A stretch of 63,897 nucleotides of DNA from Candidatus Scalindua sp. GTDB lineage: Bacteria > Planctomycetota > Brocadiia > Brocadiales > Scalinduaceae. Positions 9,338 through 19,012 of the stretch are shown here, piece after piece (the stretch's first letter is position 1; every line of letters starts with the position of its first letter). A program made the translations under genes and the position numbers. The stretch is from NCBI GenBank assembly GCA_030748215.1, contig JASMMK010000017.1:1-63897 (forward strand). The letters run 5' to 3'. The notes under the pieces are model-generated. The model was not told the DNA's origin, searched no databases, and was given only the letters and a program-made list of their open reading frames with translations.

Positions 9338-9862
9338 CTAAATCGGAAGAAATGCACCAGGTTTCTGCCACTCATCACGCTCTCTCCTGAACCTCACACT
9401 CTCATCAACCATAATCTGCCCATCTTCAGACAGCGCGACCTTAAACCGTTCCAATGGCCTTGGAGCAGGGCCTTCAATATTGACCCCATCAGGAGTAAAG
9501 CCGCTTCCATGGCATGGACACTTGAACTTCCCTTCGGATGCCAGCCAGTTAGGAGTGCAACCCAGATGAGTACATTTAGCCTGAACCACGTATATCCTGT
9601 CAGTCTCTCTAACTATCCAGACCCTGAACTGTTTTTTAAACCTTTCACTAACCCCTAAAGTATATTCAAGAGGATAGCCTACCTTGTATTTTGTAGGAGG
9701 CTCATAAATAATACGCGGAAAAAAGAACCTGATGGAAGAGCCAACTACTGAAGTAAGAAATACTCCTATAAAACCCCAACCAAGCAGATAGAGCACTCTC
9801 CTTCGATTTACAACTTTAACATCAGTTATTGTCTTTTCGTCCGATGTAGTTTGGCAACCCAT
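9338..9862 (-). CDS. Rieske 2Fe-2S protein
   Basis: 174 residues with one N-terminal membrane anchor (about 22-42) that follows an Arg-rich stretch (NRRR), then a soluble Rieske domain. The cluster boxes are C97-T-H99-L-G-C102 and C115-P-C117-H118-G-S-G, giving the four cluster ligands (C97, H99, C115, H118) and the disulfide pair (C102, C117). It moves electrons from quinol at the Qo site to a c-type or copper acceptor. Its start codon lies right behind the stop of the cupredoxin gene, so the two are probably translationally coupled. The CxGC after the anchor is normal; no sign of truncation. Confidence 0.95.
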   Translation of the reverse strand: MGCQTTSDEKTITDVKVVNRRRVLYLLGWGFIGVFLTSVVGSSIRFFFPRIIYEPPTKYKVGYPLEYTLGVSERFKKQFRVWIVRETDRIYVVQAKCTHLGCTPNWLASEGKFKCPCHGSGFTPDGVNIEGPAPRPLERFKVALSEDGQIMVDESVRFRRERDEWQKPGAFLPI

Positions 9863-9865
9863 TGT

Positions 9866-10579
9866 TTACTTTTTCTTCTTTAAATTGAAATCAGCATTTG
9901 CTGTTTTTCCTGCCTCAACAGTTACATCGCTGGTAACAGTTCTCAGCTTTTCATGCCACGCACTCACCTTATAGGTACCTGGTGGTACATTGTCTATCTT
10001 GAAAACACCATCTTTTCCGGTAACTGAAAAATATGGGTTATCCAACACTAAAACGAATGCAGACATCTCTGCATGTACATTACACAAAAGAGGTACGGAA
10101 CAAACCTGATCAAAATCAACTGTTTTAACAACACCGACATCATAAGTACCCAGGTTAAACTGCTTACAACAATCCGGTGGAGAGTAAAGATTATGCCTGA
10201 CGCTATCACTGTTTGGAAAATCTATCTTTGTACCCTTCTGTACCGCTATCACATGAGGAACAAATGTCAAGTTCAACTGATCCAGAATACCCTTCTCTTC
10301 AGGCGCGGGATAATCGTTACCGTTGACCTCTTCAATATACACAACAACATCCTTAGGATGTTTGACTCTTTTGCATTTTACAGTTCCAGTAATACTACCA
10401 CCGTTTTCTACTGTAACTTCAGTTCTGATCTCCTTCTTTAACGACTTCAATGCCTCAATTAATTTTGCCTGTGCAGCTTTCGCATCTTCTACTGACATTG
10501 CCTCCTCAGCAGAAACACTATGTGTGTGAAAAAATGCGACAAGCAGTGCTACAACAAACAAATTCATAAAAATTCTCAT
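9866..10579 (-). CDS. Exported cupredoxin-like protein with C-terminal carboxypeptidase-regulatory domain
   Basis: 237 residues with a signal peptide cleaved near SVSA-EE. A beta-rich cupredoxin-like domain (about 55-180) carries a plausible type 1 copper site: H129 (VRHN), C166, H169 and M172 in CNVHAEM. A second small beta domain (about 183-237) with GVFKIDNVPPGTYKVSAWH is typical of CarboxypepD_reg/FixG-like folds. It is the first gene of the Rieske/cytochrome b operon, so it may be the periplasmic (or anammoxosome-lumen) electron acceptor of the complex, replacing cytochrome c1. The extra cysteines C137, C138 and C160 are unassigned. Start ATG has GGGG eight bases upstream. Confidence 0.85.
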   Translation of the reverse strand: MRIFMNLFVVALLVAFFHTHSVSAEEAMSVEDAKAAQAKLIEALKSLKKEIRTEVTVENGGSITGTVKCKRVKHPKDVVVYIEEVNGNDYPAPEEKGILDQLNLTFVPHVIAVQKGTKIDFPNSDSVRHNLYSPPDCCKQFNLGTYDVGVVKTVDFDQVCSVPLLCNVHAEMSAFVLVLDNPYFSVTGKDGVFKIDNVPPGTYKVSAWHEKLRTVTSDVTVEAGKTANADFNLKKKK

Positions 10580-10639
10580 ACTGAATATCCCCTTTCCTTA
10601 CGAAATAATATAAAAAAGCCCACATTGACAACGGAACAC

Positions 10640-10669
10640 ATTTTAGCAAGTATAATGCTATGTTGTCAA
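10640..10669 (-). promoter_or_regulatory. Sigma70-type promoter of the Rieske/cytochrome b operon
   Basis: On the reverse strand TTGACA (10669-10664) and TAAAAT (10645-10640) are separated by 18 bases, and a TGC directly before the -10 makes it an extended -10 element. It lies about 60 bases upstream of the cupredoxin start codon. This is read directly from sequence; activity is inferred. Confidence 0.75.
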
Positions 10670-10911
10670 GTGAAGTCATGCTCATTGTGCCATTTTACAT
10701 AAATACTTGTGATTATAGTAGGATATGCAAAAAGTCGAGCTATCTCAATGCCCTGTTTTCGTCCTGAAACTACAAGGTTTTTTTCGTTGTCATGACTCGT
10801 ATAGTAAGCAAGTAAAGCAAAATGTTTGATTCCTAAATTTGAATATCTTTCCCAAGCATTTGCTTAAAATACACGTGTACTATCGCTACTGCCAACAATT
10901 AATTGTTTTAA
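10670..10911. other. Intergenic region upstream of the cytochrome operon
   Basis: Beyond the operon promoter this stretch holds no gene I can support. It is AT-rich, has no clear operator palindrome, and ends at the stop of the carotenoid gene. Confidence 0.4.
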
Positions 10912-11680
10912 CTACTTAGCACTTATTGATAATGCATGACGGACTTTCAGTATGGTTAAAATAATGAGTCCGCTGAAAATAGAGAGACTAATCACTCCTA
11001 TGAAGTACTCACCGATGTAAAATGTTACTGACAGGATAAACACCATATTCAGAAAATATAATATTGGGCCCATTAGAGCATTCCCGGCAAATTCTTTAGA
11101 CCAGCCCATCTTGATGGTCTAGCTTTTGAAAACTATATATGATTGCAAGCCCTACCAGAAACCATCCCAGAAAATTAGACAGAGTCACCCCGAAGTATAT
11201 ACCTTCCACCGGATAATAATATATCTGCCCAAGGAACCATCTGGAACCTCTTAGAGACACAGGATCTATTAACACATCCTGAAGCACAAACAATATTGCT
11301 GTTAGAAAGAGTACTTTTTTTGAATACCAGGGAGGATGGGACAGTTCAAATTTCCACCCTTTCCTGGTTACCGGTGAAACTATCAGCAAGGCAAGAGAAT
11401 AGCTGAAGTACCCAAGGAATGAATACGAAAGCGAGTCCATAAAAGGTACATTAGAAATAAACAACTCTTTCCCATGGGTTGTACCCGTATAATGATAAAC
11501 GCCATAAGGGATACCGATGCGGGTAGATGTGTACTCAGAAATGAAAGCGATAGAATAAGCCAGTATGGTAAAGACAGCTATCCTCTTCAGCCCAAGCTGA
11601 AAACTGCCGGCTACTAAATAAAGACCCAATAACAGAAAAACATATGGCCTTAGATAAGATCGTGGAGAGGAGTATATCAA
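10912..11680 (-). CDS. CruF/DUF422-type carotenoid biosynthesis membrane protein, split by a frame change near 11096-11110
   Basis: The first part (11096-11680, 194 residues) has about five membrane spans and the DUF422 hallmarks EYTSTRIGIPYG.YHY, DVLIDPV and LSNFLGWFLVG. CruF-like proteins add hydratases to carotenoid ends. The second part (10912-11109, 65 residues) carries two more membrane spans, as expected for the C terminus of this family, in the next frame. Removing one base, for example from GGG at the overlap, gives ...HQDGWSKEFAG... and a normal protein of about 255 residues. A real overlapping second gene with its own ATG is possible but it has no Shine-Dalgarno site. No other carotenoid gene is nearby. 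Confidence 0.7.
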
Positions 11681-11690
11681 TGAGTTCCAT

Positions 11691-13096
11691 CTATAATTTT
11701 TTTACAACTTCCTCGATCTTATCTTTCTCGTTTTGTTTGGTGCTAATATCTTTCCATTGAGATTGTGGCTGTATGACATTTATATAGAAACATATCGCGA
11801 AGAGAAGGCCTTCAGTTATACATATTCCCAACGGTACTCCAATATACCAACCAAACGGTAAGGCGACAATCTGTCCACATAGAAAATGGATTAAGAATGT
11901 TAAAGTACCACCTTTCTTCTTTTTCCCCTTCACCCCGGCACTTAAATCCTGTATTTGACGATCAACGTCTATATATATTTCATTGCCTTTCCTCCTTAAA
12001 AGCTCCTTTTGCCGTGCAAACTTTTTAGTCAAAAGAGGAAGCAGTATTCCCGCATAATGCGCATCAATAATCGAATTATTGTTTACCAATTTATTAATTT
12101 CACTGTTTCCCTCCTCCAATAATTCAACTGAACATTCCTCAGGTATATCATAACCTAGCTTTTTAATACCCTTTGCCACAACAGTTAACTTAATTACATC
12201 TTTTTTAGCTTCTTCCAGCGTCTCTTTAACTTTTTCGTTTTTCTCGTTCCTGATTTCCTCATATAGTTCTGCAATTTCAGTGCTTATCGGCTGAAAGTCC
12301 CGTTCCCACAAAATCTTTAAGCAATAAACAATATCTTGTTTAATCGCCTTCTTTAATAGTGGAATAGCTTCTTCCGGCCTGTTCATAAGAGCGTTATATT
12401 GAGCATTCTGATACATCGCTTCAGCAAATCCAGGCGAAAGGCTAACAGCCTCGCTTGCACATTTTTCGGCTTCTCCTATAAAACCAAGATCACGATTAAT
12501 TAACGCCTTATATAATGACGCATAACTTGTGTAATAAGTAGAATACGGCCTGACATATTTTATGGCTCTGTCAAAGTAGAGCAAAGCTTTTTCCTTATCT
12601 ATTGTATGAAAAAGTAAATCATTCCATAACTAACAGAAACAGAAAAATCATCATGGATCATTGATTCAATTTCAGCAAACAATTCCATCGCCCCAGCAAT
12701 GCCACCTCTGGCAAAAGCATCATCTGCATTATGCCTGAGCTGGTCCATTTTCCCATCAGGAACCTTATAAATGTCCATCATAACATCCTGCAACTCCTCT
12801 GTATTTTTTTCTATACACCAGACGACGTCAGATATTCCCCACTCAAATGCCGCCTTCAATCCACTCATCCCCTGCCCAACACGTTTCATATCATAATCAA
12901 GTTCCTGAAGTACATCTTCCGTTATACCCTGACCTGCAACAATTTCCTCTGCCGAATCAATTTGAGCAGCAACCATCTCTTCCGTTTGATCTTTCAAGAT
13001 CACTTTCATATCTCTGACTTTCTTGCCAAGCTGCACATCATTGTAATATGCACTTTTCTTTTCCCATGGGGCAAGTTTATCTTTGTATGTTTCCAT
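11691..13096 (-). CDS. TPR protein with C-terminal membrane segments, frameshifted at about 12609-12613
   Basis: The N-terminal part (12599-13096) has a helical region and a WGISDVVWCIE box followed by the beginning of a TPR unit, DDFSVSVSYGMIYF. The next frame continues it as DKEKALLYFDRAIKYVRP, so one missing base in a run of five A (plus strand) splits a single gene. Joined length is about 468 residues: TPR units to about residue 290, a helical linker, then two membrane spans near the C terminus (LTFLIHFLCGQIVALPFGWY and GICITEGLLFAICFY). Proteins with this front half are common in bacteria but without an assigned role. It lies eleven bases upstream of the carotenoid gene and may be cotranscribed. 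Confidence 0.7.
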
Positions 13097-13356
13097 CGCT
13101 TTTTTCAGTTAAGAACCTATTCACTCGGAAATAATATTATTGGTGATTACTAAACTACGGAAATATAGCATCAATAAGGTTAGATGGTCAAGCCTCAATT
13201 AGTACTCAAAATTATTTGGTAGAATAGAGACAAATGTGTTAATCTGACATATAATTTAAATATTACGCAAGGTTTTACCGCCAGCAAAAGAGAGCCAAAT
13301 AGATTTCGCTTATTACTTTTTAAAACACCAGACTATAAACTAAAGGAGTTATAAGA

Positions 13357-14244
13357 TTGATCAAGACAAACAAAAATAAATTAGTCATGCAATCAGTGAT
13401 AGGACAGATATCAAGCCCTACTTTCGCTAACACACCATACGTCATCAGTGCCGATGGCAAGCCACTTGTCCTGCCCAGTGTTGGAGGAATTACTTACAAC
13501 GTCAGGATAGGAGATCCGGCAATTGGCTGGGCAGCCGATCATGTAGAGCCGGGAGTCAGCATAACAAATACAGAAAAACCGACAGGAAGCTGGTCACCAA
13601 ACGCCGGGCTTAACACGCTGGCATGTGCTGGAAATGTGGTAACAGTTGTATCCGGGGAAGCCAAGGGTTCCAAAGGTTTTGTAACCGGAAAACACGGCGG
13701 CATAGAACATGTGATAGTAGATTTTCCACCAAAGACCCTTGAGAAGATGGTAGTGGGAGACAGGATGCAGATTAAGGCACACGGAACAGGATTAGTATTG
13801 ACAAGCTACTATCCGGACATACACGTAATGAATATATCTCCCCTACTCTTATCAAAGATACCTGTAAAAGAAGTAAAAAAAACTCTCACATTTCCTGTAA
13901 CCCACATTGTGCCGGCAGCAATTATGGGTTCTGGACTTGGCTCAAACCATAGCTATTCAGGCGATTATGACATTCAGATGTTTGACAAGAAAATAGTTAA
14001 AAAATTTGGACTTGAAACTCTTCGATTTGGTGATTTCGTAGCTATTTCTGATGCAGACCACACCTATGGAAGAATCTACAAGACTGACGCTATTTCAATA
14101 GGCATCATAGTTCATTCAGACTGTGTTATTGCCGGCCATGGCCCGGGTGTCATGACGGTACTTACCTCAAGCAAAGGAAGGATCAAAACGGTAATTAATA
14201 AGAAATCAAATTTATCTCATTATTTGAAACTGAAGAAAACTTAA
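13357..14244 (+). CDS. DUF4438 domain protein
   Basis: 295 residues, soluble, no signal peptide. The sequence matches the DUF4438 type in its Gly-rich beta segments: SVGGITYNVRIGDPAIGWAADH near the start, NTLACAGNVVTVVSGEAKG, and the ending CVIAGHGPGVMTVLTS. The start is TTG at 13357, backed by AAAGGAG eight bases upstream, whereas the first in-frame ATG (13387) has no such site. The function of the family is not known to me. A 103-residue gene follows 110 bases downstream on the same strand. Confidence 0.8.
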   Translation: MIKTNKNKLVMQSVIGQISSPTFANTPYVISADGKPLVLPSVGGITYNVRIGDPAIGWAADHVEPGVSITNTEKPTGSWSPNAGLNTLACAGNVVTVVSGEAKGSKGFVTGKHGGIEHVIVDFPPKTLEKMVVGDRMQIKAHGTGLVLTSYYPDIHVMNISPLLLSKIPVKEVKKTLTFPVTHIVPAAIMGSGLGSNHSYSGDYDIQMFDKKIVKKFGLETLRFGDFVAISDADHTYGRIYKTDAISIGIIVHSDCVIAGHGPGVMTVLTSSKGRIKTVINKKSNLSHYLKLKKT

Positions 14245-14353
14245 AGATTAACCGAATCCACCATAATAACGGTTCCTGCCCGGATGCATACTTTCAGGCA
14301 GAAGCAGGAGAGTAGCAGAACCATTCACTGAAAAGAAGAAGAGGGATAGTCTG

Positions 14354-14665
14354 ATGATAACAAAATCCGATTGGGCTCAACCTGAAGAAAGTGCATATTT
14401 TCACCAAATATCTGCGGATTGCATATCAAGATTAGCAGAGGTAGTCACAGCTCTCAGCAAGGGCAAAGTCGATGTAGAAACTGCCTTTAGAATGTATGAG
14501 AAAATACTCATAGATGAAATAAATGATCCGGAGTTCCTCTCCTTTGCAATAGGAAATATTAACGAATTGTCTTCGTTTATTGCTAAAGGAAAAGTAAATA
14601 TAAGAATTCACAGAAATGATGTGGATGAGTTATGGTTTGATGTAGACGGAGACAACGACCTTTAA
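14354..14665 (+). CDS. Hypothetical 103-residue acidic protein
   Basis: Not recognised. It has an ATG at 14354 with GAGGGA nine bases upstream, is predicted mostly helical, soluble, and ends in an acidic DVDGDNDL tail. It follows the DUF4438 gene on the same strand and may be cotranscribed. Confidence 0.6.
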   Translation: MITKSDWAQPEESAYFHQISADCISRLAEVVTALSKGKVDVETAFRMYEKILIDEINDPEFLSFAIGNINELSSFIAKGKVNIRIHRNDVDELWFDVDGDNDL

Positions 14666-14694
14666 TCTTTTTTTGTTCAGCAATTCTGTTTGTA

Positions 14695-15087
14695 CTAAAT
14701 TGAAGCTGCGTTACCGCATTTTGAATAAAGTATAGCTTCTTCTCTCTTTATCCTCGTGGTATGAACTTCAATAAACTTCTCCAGTGCCAATTCAAGATCG
14801 ATTCCTTCCTCTGTAAAAATTGATTCAAAGAAATCAAGCGTATATTTTGATATCACAGCCATGTCTTTATCAAATGCATTAAGAGTTTCTTTCAATCTAT
14901 TATTAGATGCCGCCTTCTTCTTGAGAACAGGATAAAAATTTTCATCCTCATTTTTGATGTGCGCAAGTATGTCATTTTTTGCCGACAACAATCCCAAATG
15001 ACCCTCTCTTGAATGAATATTCAATTTCTTCATATTCTTGAGATTGTCAATAATAGTAGTACGCTCTTTCTTAATTTCTTCAAACAT
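14695..15087 (-). CDS. Hemerythrin-like (HHE) domain protein
   Basis: About 130 residues and all helical. Candidate diiron ligands are in HSREGH (N-terminal third), HIKNEDENFYP (the HxxxE box of HHE proteins) and EVHTTRIKREE near the C terminus. I chose the ATG at 15087 because AAGGAGG lies six bases upstream; the longer frame from 15117 has no ribosome site. The family binds O2 or senses/repairs under oxidative or nitrosative stress, plausible for an organism handling NO, but substrate is not shown by sequence. Confidence 0.75.
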   Translation of the reverse strand: MFEEIKKERTTIIDNLKNMKKLNIHSREGHLGLLSAKNDILAHIKNEDENFYPVLKKKAASNNRLKETLNAFDKDMAVISKYTLDFFESIFTEEGIDLELALEKFIEVHTTRIKREEAILYSKCGNAASI

Positions 15088-15506
15088 TTTTGGCCTCCTT
15101 TTCAAATAATACCACAAATATCATCCTGATATAATTTTCATTAGAGTATTATCGCATTCCACATGCCAAAGACTTAAATTATTCATACTGTCCTTCTCTA
15201 TCAAACGCAAACATCTACCTATCAACATGATACGGAAAAAGATCATTTCCCCATAGAAAGAAAAAGGAAGAAACAAAATAGTTTATTGGTGGAATTACCC
15301 AGTTTTCACCCAGTAGTACCCAATTAGATTGAAAACCGAATAGAATTGTGCAGATGAATCTATCACTATTACGCAGACGTGATATTTAATTATTTGAATA
15401 CTAAACTTTCCGCTTTTATAATCGCACACGTCTTCTTTGGCATTGATCTGCTGAAGTTAAATATTCATGCACATGAAAACCTTGTTTTCTTGAGGAAATA
15501 CTCAGT
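15088..15506. other. Divergent intergenic region
   Basis: This gap lies between the hemerythrin-like gene and the rhodanese gene. It contains a short direct repeat of acccag/acccagt/acccaatt near 15297-15325 and no supported gene. Promoters for both flanking genes should be here but none matches consensus well. Confidence 0.35.
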
Positions 15507-16025
15507 TTGAAGAGAATGAGAATACTTTTTTTATTTATCTTAATATTAACCATGGCAGGATGCTCAGATAATCAGGAAACACTAACCTGGACAGAAGTGA
15601 TAAGTGATATCAGAAACAGATATCCGGATGTTAAACAAATACAAACTGCGGAGCTACAATCGTGGTTAACAAACCCTGACAAAGAACCTGTAATTCTAAT
15701 TGACGCCAGGCATAGTGAAGAATTTAGCGTAAGCCATATTTCCGGAGCAAAGAATATTCCTCATAATAGTAAAAAATACTTGATTCATCTCACAGATATT
15801 GAACCAGACAACCCGATAGTCGTCTATTGCTCTGTAGGTTATCGTTCATCCATCCTGGCAGGAAGATTACAAGATATGGGTTTTACGAAAGTATACAACT
15901 TGGAAGGATCAATCTTTAAGTGGGCTAATGAAGGAAGACCTCTTGTACAGGAACAGGCAACAGTTCATAAGGTCCACCCTTATAATGACAGTTGGGGGAG
16001 CTTACTTGAAAAGAAATACCGTTAA
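15507..16025 (+). CDS. Rhodanese-domain lipoprotein
   Basis: 172 residues. A lipoprotein signal ends in LTMAGC, so the mature protein is expected to be lipid-anchored at Cys18. The rhodanese domain has IDARH..EF..SHI.GA.NIP and the active-site loop CSVGYRSS with catalytic Cys. The likely chemistry is sulfur transfer or sulfide/thiosulfate handling at the membrane. Start codon TTG at 15507 with GAGG eleven bases upstream; ATG at 15516 is the alternative. It converges with zwf. Confidence 0.85.
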   Translation: MKRMRILFLFILILTMAGCSDNQETLTWTEVISDIRNRYPDVKQIQTAELQSWLTNPDKEPVILIDARHSEEFSVSHISGAKNIPHNSKKYLIHLTDIEPDNPIVVYCSVGYRSSILAGRLQDMGFTKVYNLEGSIFKWANEGRPLVQEQATVHKVHPYNDSWGSLLEKKYR

Positions 16026-16037
16026 AAAGAGTTGCAA

Positions 16038-17567
16038 CTACAGCATCTTTGATTTTCTTATGTCGTTAGTAATGAATTCGTCAGCTGCATATGGGCCCCA
16101 GGTTCCGGCACGATAAAGGTGAATGTGCGGCACTTCTTCACTTGCCCATCCATCAATCACTCCATTCACTAATCTCCATGCAGCCTCAACCTCATCCTGG
16201 CGAATAAAGAGAGTGGTATCTCCAAGTATGGCATCTACAATCAACCGTTCATACGCCCCCGCCGATTCCACATCGAACACATCTTCATAACTGAAATCCA
16301 TATCTTGTGGCTCTAACACCATTTTTTGTCCCGGAACCTTCATACCTATCGACAACCGTATACCTTCATTGGGTTGAACCCGCAAAGAGAGCATATTAGG
16401 TTTCATACGACCCCTCTCTTCTCCCTTGTCATCCTGCATATGGCTGAACAGGGCCAGAGGTGGCTGTCTGAATTCAATATTTACTTCAGTAAGCCGCTCT
16501 GTAAGGGCTTTCCCGGTACGAAGGTAAAACGGCACTCCAGCCCAACGCCAGTTATCTACATGTAACTTGAGTGCAACAAAAGTCTCGGTTACAGAATTAG
16601 GCTGGACACCATTCTCCCTTAGATAATCAGGAATTAATTTTCCATCTATAGTACCTGCTGCATACTGCCCACGTATGGAACACTCATTCACTTCACTGAC
16701 ATCAATAGGCGGTATAGCACTCAGCAGCTTCACTTTTTCATCGCGAACGGCATCCGGTGCGAAAGAGGCAGGTGGTTCCATGGCAATAAGCGCTAACAGT
16801 TGCAACATGTGATTTTGCACCATGTCACGAAGTGCTCCCGAACTGTCATAATATCCGCCGCGGCCCTCCACACATACGGCTTCGGCAACTGTGATATGAA
16901 CATGACTCACGTAACGACGATCCCAAAGCGGCTCAAATATGCTATTACCAAAACGAAATGCCATAATATTTTGAACGGTCTCTTTGCCAAGATAATGATC
17001 AATTCGATAAATCTGACTCTCGTCTAATATTAATGATAAGCTTTTATTCAAAGCACAGGCAGTTTCAAGATCACGACCGAACGGCTTTTCAATAATTACC
17101 TTTGTCCAACGGTCTTCATCATTTGGATCAGCTATATGTCCGGTTTGACCAAGCATTCCTACAATCCCAGAGAAAACAGTTGGAGGTGTCGCCAGGTAAA
17201 ACAGACGATTACCTTTATCAGAAGGTATTCCCTCTTCCTTATCAAGCCTTTCGAGCAACTCCTTAAAATCATGAAAGCTCTTGCTATTATCGTAGCTTCC
17301 GGTCTGGTAATAACAAGATGAGCTGAAGACCTTTAATTCAGCAGAACCTGCATTCGGCCTGGACCGGGCAGATTCCACCAGCGCCTCTTCAATTTCAACA
17401 CGAAATTGTTCATGAGATTTTTCCCGTCTGGCAAACCCGACTATCCTGGTTCCCTTTGTAAGCATACCTTCCAGGCTCACCTGAAACAGGGCCGGTATTA
17501 ATTTACGTCTCGTCAAATCACCGGACGCTCCAAAAATTACTATAGTAGCAGGCTTGGCTTTATTCAT
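16038..17567 (-). CDS. zwf: Glucose-6-phosphate 1-dehydrogenase
   Basis: About 509 residues, normal for the family. The NADP-binding motif GASGDLTRRK is near the N terminus, EKPFGRD and the active-site RIDHYLGKE follow, all intact. It oxidises glucose 6-phosphate to 6-phosphogluconolactone with NADP. I use the ATG at 17567, which has GGAGG six bases upstream and overlaps the end of gnd by eight bases, so translation is probably coupled. It is the last gene of the glk-tkt-pgl-gnd-zwf operon. Confidence 0.96.
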   Translation of the reverse strand: MNKAKPATIVIFGASGDLTRRKLIPALFQVSLEGMLTKGTRIVGFARREKSHEQFRVEIEEALVESARSRPNAGSAELKVFSSSCYYQTGSYDNSKSFHDFKELLERLDKEEGIPSDKGNRLFYLATPPTVFSGIVGMLGQTGHIADPNDEDRWTKVIIEKPFGRDLETACALNKSLSLILDESQIYRIDHYLGKETVQNIMAFRFGNSIFEPLWDRRYVSHVHITVAEAVCVEGRGGYYDSSGALRDMVQNHMLQLLALIAMEPPASFAPDAVRDEKVKLLSAIPPIDVSEVNECSIRGQYAAGTIDGKLIPDYLRENGVQPNSVTETFVALKLHVDNWRWAGVPFYLRTGKALTERLTEVNIEFRQPPLALFSHMQDDKGEERGRMKPNMLSLRVQPNEGIRLSIGMKVPGQKMVLEPQDMDFSYEDVFDVESAGAYERLIVDAILGDTTLFIRQDEVEAAWRLVNGVIDGWASEEVPHIHLYRAGTWGPYAADEFITNDIRKSKML

Positions 17568-18984
17568 TTTGCCTCCAATCAGCATGAAAAACACCTGGTT
17601 TATCAATACGCTCGAATGTATGTGCCCCGAAGAAATCCCTTTGAGCCTGGATCAAATTAGCAGGTAGACGTTCACTGCGATAAGAATCATAATATGCCAA
17701 TGATGCACTCATAGCTGGCATTGGAACTCCCAAATCTATGGCAGTTTTAATTACAGAACGCCAGGCAGCCTGTCGCACATTTATGGCTTTTTGAAAATCC
17801 TCGTCCACCAACAGGTTGGGCAATTCCTTGTTACGATTATAAGCATTCGTTATATCATTAAGGAATCTAGCCCTGATAATACAACCTGCTCTCCAAATCC
17901 TTGCGATAGTACCAAGGTCCAGGTTAAAATTGTATTTTTCAGAAGCCTTTTTAAGCAGACTCATCCCCTGCGCGTAAGAGCAAATCTTTGACACGTAAAG
18001 AGCATCCCGCACCGTGCCAATCAGCTTTTGCCCCGAAGGCTCTGTATATTTTCCAGATGGGCCTGTTAAAATGCCCGCGGCATTTACTCTTTCATCTTTT
18101 TGTGAAGACAGAATTCTTCCATCAACCGCTGCAGTTATTGTAGGGATCGCAGACCCCAGATCCAGGGCATTTATGCTCATCCATTTACCAGTACCCTTCT
18201 GACCCGCTTTGTCCAGTATTACATCTACTAATGGTTTACCACTCTCCTCATCTACTTTTTTGAAAACATTTGCAGTTACTTCTATCAAGAATGATGAAAG
18301 CTCTCCCTTATTCCATTCATCAAAAATTTCATGGAATTGTTGAGCTGAAAGCCCAAGTGCCTGTTTAAGCAGATCATAAGCTTCCGCGATAAGCTGCATA
18401 TCACCATACTCAATACCGTTATGTACCATTTTAACATAATGGCCTGATCCACCAGGACCAATATATGTTACACAAGATTCTCCATCCTCCTCAGCCTTTG
18501 CAGCAACTGCCTTCATAATCGGTTCAACTTCTTTATAAGCATCCCTGGAACCACCCGGCATCAGACTTGGCCCCCACAAGGCCCCTTCTTCACCACCGGA
18601 CACTCCCATACCAAAAAAATTGAATCCCTGAGACTCCAGCTCTTTGGCCCGTCTTTCTGTATCAGTAAAAAAAGAGTTTCCCCCGTCTATAATCAAATCA
18701 CCTTTATCCAGTAAAGGAATAAGTTGTTGAATAGTCGCGTCAACAGGTGCTCCTGCTTTAACCAATAACATGATTTTGCGAGGGCTTTCAAGTGAGTCAA
18801 CAAACTCCTTTAATGTATATGCAGGTTTGATATTCTTGCCGGCTGCAGGACCTGCAATAAATTTTTCTGTTGTTTCAGAAGATCTGTTATAAACAGCTGC
18901 ACTAAAACCATTGCGCTCGACATTCTGTATAAAATTCTGACCCATAACACCCAAACCAATCAGACCAAATACTTGTTTACTCAT
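17560..18984 (-). CDS. gnd: 6-phosphogluconate dehydrogenase, decarboxylating
   Basis: 474 residues, the long form of the enzyme. The Rossmann motif GLGVMGQNF is at the N terminus, GGEEGALWGPSLMPGG and the catalytic K-M-VHNGIEYGDMQ region follow, and KAGQKGTGKW marks the C-terminal domain. It converts 6-phosphogluconate to ribulose 5-phosphate with release of CO2 and NADPH. The start is 28 bases from the end of pgl, and its end overlaps zwf. Confidence 0.97.
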   Translation of the reverse strand: MSKQVFGLIGLGVMGQNFIQNVERNGFSAAVYNRSSETTEKFIAGPAAGKNIKPAYTLKEFVDSLESPRKIMLLVKAGAPVDATIQQLIPLLDKGDLIIDGGNSFFTDTERRAKELESQGFNFFGMGVSGGEEGALWGPSLMPGGSRDAYKEVEPIMKAVAAKAEEDGESCVTYIGPGGSGHYVKMVHNGIEYGDMQLIAEAYDLLKQALGLSAQQFHEIFDEWNKGELSSFLIEVTANVFKKVDEESGKPLVDVILDKAGQKGTGKWMSINALDLGSAIPTITAAVDGRILSSQKDERVNAAGILTGPSGKYTEPSGQKLIGTVRDALYVSKICSYAQGMSLLKKASEKYNFNLDLGTIARIWRAGCIIRARFLNDITNAYNRNKELPNLLVDEDFQKAINVRQAAWRSVIKTAIDLGVPMPAMSASLAYYDSYRSERLPANLIQAQRDFFGAHTFERIDKPGVFHADWRQNE

Positions 18985-19012
18985 AATTACTATTTATCCT
19001 CACTGAATTTCT

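Noticed and set aside
10912-11109. Independent 65-residue membrane protein gene
   Set aside because: Possible because an ATG overlaps the end of the carotenoid gene, but it lacks a ribosome site and fits as the family's missing C-terminal spans.
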